A stretch of DNA of 8,256 nucleotides, taken from positions 1 to 8,256 of the forward strand of contig MNXK01000140.1 in assembly GCA_001872165.1 (NCBI GenBank). The letters run 5' to 3'. This document shows, piece after piece, positions 6,481 through 8,256 of this stretch (position 1 is the first letter of the stretch; every line of letters begins with the position of its first letter). Both the position numbers and the translations under genes were made by a program. Under the pieces are notes generated by a model. The model searched no databases, was not told the DNA's origin, and saw only the letters and a list, made by a program, of their open reading frames with translations. This stretch comes from Anaerolineae bacterium CG2_30_58_95 (GTDB lineage: Bacteria; Chloroflexota; Anaerolineae; Anaerolineales; Villigracilaceae).

Positions 6481-7203
6481 TCATTCGCCAAACGGTTTTG
6501 CTGCTGGTATGAAAGTAGTATCAATTCGAATTGGCTCAACTTTCGCTCCCCTTATGATTTGCCCTGTGCTGTCACGAGGTGCTTTCATATACTCCATATC
6601 AAGATTCCTTGCCATGCAGGCCAATCCCATTCCAGTCGTCATTGGCTTGGTTCCGCCAGTCATGTCAGCGATTAAATCACTGGACTTTAAACCGGCATTA
6701 ACAGCCTCCACCTCCAGGATCTTGACCACCATATCATAAGTGCTTTGGATCTGATCTGGGTCCACTACATAATTAGGCGCTCCCCAATATATATGGGGGG
6801 CTTTTTCACGATAATCGTCATACAATTTTGTAGCGGTCTTGAGTGATTCGACAGTAGCAATAAGCCAGCAGAACTGAAGCGCAGGCAAGTGATAGTCAAT
6901 GGAGGCTGGCGCAGAGGCTTCTGTAGGGCCAACCAATACGATCAATCCCTTTCGGGGGTTGGGCTTGAGTTCTTCCCTAATCCCAACCCAGCCGATCCAA
7001 TGGGATTTGCGCCAAGAGTGGGTTATGATGGCAATTGCAATCACGAGAAAGGCTATTGCAATCCAATAACCACCCTGAAATTGGGACGGGTTATTTGCGA
7101 AATCATAGAGTGCCTGTAAACCTAAGGCAAGAGCAGCAGTACCGATGATGAACAAAGGTATCGAGCGCGACGGGTCAAAGAAATCGCGAAAACGTTCCTT
7201 CAC
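6481..7203 (-). CDS. Membrane CARF-domain protein with two N-terminal transmembrane helices, 240 aa
   Basis: Candidate type III CRISPR membrane effector. Two hydrophobic helices (about 15-34 and 45-62) are followed by a basic stretch and a CARF domain (about 85-228). CARF hallmarks seen are the first strand GLIVLVGPTEASAP (86-99) and the ligand-pocket motif DMTGGTKPMTTGMG (180-193), followed by the helix and strand of a Rossmann fold. No HEPN, PD-(D/E)xK or other nuclease domain is present, and the protein ends soon after CARF. CARF domains bind cyclic oligoadenylates made by Cas10; membrane CARF proteins such as Cam1 act by opening or disturbing the membrane, and the same is inferred here. 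Cam1 is described with one membrane helix, so the two-helix form differs. The start is GTG, chosen because AGGAGG lies 5 bases upstream and the frame begins there. Base composition is lower in GC than in cas6. A pure sensor or scaffold role is also possible. Confidence 0.88.
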   Translation of the reverse strand: MKERFRDFFDPSRSIPLFIIGTAALALGLQALYDFANNPSQFQGGYWIAIAFLVIAIAIITHSWRKSHWIGWVGIREELKPNPRKGLIVLVGPTEASAPASIDYHLPALQFCWLIATVESLKTATKLYDDYREKAPHIYWGAPNYVVDPDQIQSTYDMVVKILEVEAVNAGLKSSDLIADMTGGTKPMTTGMGLACMARNLDMEYMKAPRDSTGQIIRGAKVEPIRIDTTFIPAAKPFGE

Positions 7204-7205
7204 CT

Positions 7206-8165
7206 TTACCTCCTATAGATAAGATTTTGATCATCCCTGGCAGTGTGCAGACACCGAGTCTGCCCCATCCCGATCGTCGTATGGTGTCCCGTACCGCAAT
7301 AGAAAGCGAACTGCGCCAGGGATTGCAGCACGCGATCGGCGCCTTCCCAGCAGGCCGCCCACTCCCGGCACTGGCGCTCAGGCATCAGGGTGTGGCCGGC
7401 GTAACCACTGGGATTCAAACCATCCTCAATCAATTTCAGGCACTGGTGTTTTGACAGCAGGGCGAGGCTGGCTGTGCCGGTGAAACCGATCGCCGCGCCG
7501 CGCGTCCCTTCGGCGAAAACCCAGCGCTCGGTATTGACAGCGGTCAACTCGCTGACCTTCACGCACGCCGCAGCGAACTCCGGCCAGGCGGCATGGATCT
7601 GCATCGGTTCGGGAACGACCGCGTTCCAGCGCTGCCAGTGGCTACGCAGGATCAGCGCCGGGATGGGCAGCGGCACATCCGCTCCCTCTGAACGAAAGGC
7701 GGTGGGACTGGCGAACTCCAGGCGCACTTCCCGCGAGCGGCCATTCACTTTCTCCGCCTGGGCCAGCGCGGCGAAGGAGGTCTGCCCGGCCCAGGGATGC
7801 TGGGCCGGGTCGAGCGTCCAGCCATCCAGCCGGAATTCCATTTTGTACAGGGCAAGGCGCGCCGGTAAATCCTTTACCATTTCGAGCAGCATCTCGGACA
7901 GGCGCTGTTCGAATGTCGTCACTCGCAACCAGCAGTTTTGGCCGGGCTGCAACCATGCACCTGCCGCAAGTGGCCGTCCGCGATCATCCAGCAGCGTGGA
8001 AACCGTATACGGTTTCACCCCCTTGTCATCGTGCAGCGACTGCGCCAGATCAGGCTGGCGGCGGGTCAGTTCGCGCAGCAACCAGGCATTGGCCGGCCGC
8101 CCCAACGCGCCGAGGATGGGGTAGCAGTTGGTGGAGGTGAGGGGGAGGAGGAGGGAGAGGAGCAT
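7206..8165 (-). CDS. cas6: Cas6 family CRISPR RNA-processing endoribonuclease, 319 aa
   Basis: Cas6 cuts the repeats of precursor CRISPR RNA to give mature guides. The glycine-rich loop of the C-terminal RAMP fold is clear as FAFYCGTGHHTTIGMGQTR (286-304), the family's best signature. In the N-terminal RAMP half, H45 and K51 (in LHDDKGVKPYT) have the same spacing as H46 and K52 of the catalytic triad known in Pyrococcus furiosus Cas6; the tyrosine equivalent is not obvious. The length is typical of the larger bacterial Cas6 proteins. The start is bounded by an in-frame TGA five codons upstream of ATG 8165, which has no Shine-Dalgarno sequence, only a pyrimidine-rich message. It is the first gene of a unit with the CARF protein (2-base gap) and csx15. 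Other cas genes and an array are not visible and may lie beyond 8256. Confidence 0.94.
   Translation of the reverse strand: MLLSLLLPLTSTNCYPILGALGRPANAWLLRELTRRQPDLAQSLHDDKGVKPYTVSTLLDDRGRPLAAGAWLQPGQNCWLRVTTFEQRLSEMLLEMVKDLPARLALYKMEFRLDGWTLDPAQHPWAGQTSFAALAQAEKVNGRSREVRLEFASPTAFRSEGADVPLPIPALILRSHWQRWNAVVPEPMQIHAAWPEFAAACVKVSELTAVNTERWVFAEGTRGAAIGFTGTASLALLSKHQCLKLIEDGLNPSGYAGHTLMPERQCREWAACWEGADRVLQSLAQFAFYCGTGHHTTIGMGQTRCLHTARDDQNLIYRR
7209..7214 (-). promoter_or_regulatory. Ribosome binding site of the CARF gene, embedded in the last codons of cas6
   Basis: AGGAGG on the minus strand encodes the final Arg-Arg of Cas6, is followed at once by the cas6 TAA stop, and lies 5 bases before the GTG start of the CARF gene. 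It supports the GTG start and couples translation of the two genes. Confidence 0.85.
8139..8162 (+). repeat. 24-base uninterrupted purine tract over the 5' end of cas6
   Basis: Every base from 8139 to 8162 on the plus strand is A or G, with several GG and GGG runs. The cas6 message is therefore a CU-rich tract encoding mostly Leu, Ser and Pro just after the start codon. It might form a two-layer G-quadruplex or a triplex, but it may simply reflect Leu codons in a conserved hydrophobic first strand. Confidence 0.5.
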
Positions 8166-8256
8166 GAGGAAGTCGGATAGTCAGATGGTTACATAGCCAG
8201 TGAGTTAGGCAAAGGAATATCACTGTCCACGCACGCAAATTCTGGGTATGGTATTT
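8166..8256 (-). other. Region upstream of cas6; no CRISPR repeat seen
   Basis: These 91 bases hold no repeated unit, no Shine-Dalgarno near the cas6 start and no convincing promoter. A TATGTA on the minus strand (about 8193-8198) could be a -10 element but lacks a matching -35. Whether cas6 is first in its transcript or continues an operon from beyond the window is open. Confidence 0.4.

Noticed and set aside
7474..8124. A 216-codon open frame on the plus strand.
   Set aside because: It is antisense to cas6, is rich in Ser, Arg and Ala, and looks like a frame shadow of GC-rich coding sequence.
8166..8256. Possible edge of a CRISPR array next to cas6.
   Set aside because: No unit of about 28-37 bases repeats, and no partial repeat pair can be seen in the 91 bases.

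Overview
All six supported genes lie on the minus strand, so the window reads from high to low coordinates. It holds the edge of a type III CRISPR-Cas accessory locus followed directly by a membrane and cytoskeleton-like operon. In transcription order the genes are: cas6 (8165-7206); a two-membrane-helix CARF protein (7203-6481); csx15 (6477-6094); a 200-base structured intergenic region; a secreted, membrane-anchored VWA protein with a cytoplasmic FHA-like domain (5893-3212); a large tubulin/FtsZ-like protein (3187-338); and the start of a further gene that runs off the window (341-1).

Region 1 (8165-6094) is a tightly packed three-gene unit. Cas6 would cut precursor CRISPR RNA. The CARF protein carries a D-M-T-G-G-T-K ligand-pocket motif behind two predicted membrane helices and has no visible nuclease domain. 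That layout suggests a membrane-acting effector triggered by cyclic oligoadenylate, the second messenger made by Cas10 in type III systems. Csx15 is a small Rossmann-like protein of a family proposed to bind or degrade that messenger. No cas10, other interference gene or CRISPR array is in view; if present they probably lie beyond base 8256.

Region 2 (5893-1) is a second probable operon (24-base gap, then a 4-base ATGA overlap). The VWA protein has a signal peptide, an intact MIDAS motif, beta-sandwich domains, one C-terminal membrane helix and a cytoplasmic FHA-like domain whose phosphothreonine-binding residues look replaced. The next protein has the GGTGS signature of the tubulin/FtsZ superfamily inside a large coiled-coil-rich protein. 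Such FtsZ-like/VWA pairs have been proposed to remodel membranes. Their place directly downstream of a membrane CARF effector makes a link between CRISPR signalling and a cytoskeletal or membrane response an attractive hypothesis. The 200-base gap, however, may separate two independent operons.

The organism is a bacterium of moderate to high GC. The combination of a Csx15 of this type, a large VWA/FHA protein and a tubulin-like protein is suggestive of Chloroflexota (Anaerolineae-like), but this rests on recalled family distribution rather than a search. The CARF gene is clearly lower in GC (about 42-47% in sampled lines) than cas6 (about 68-70%), consistent with modular exchange of accessory effectors.
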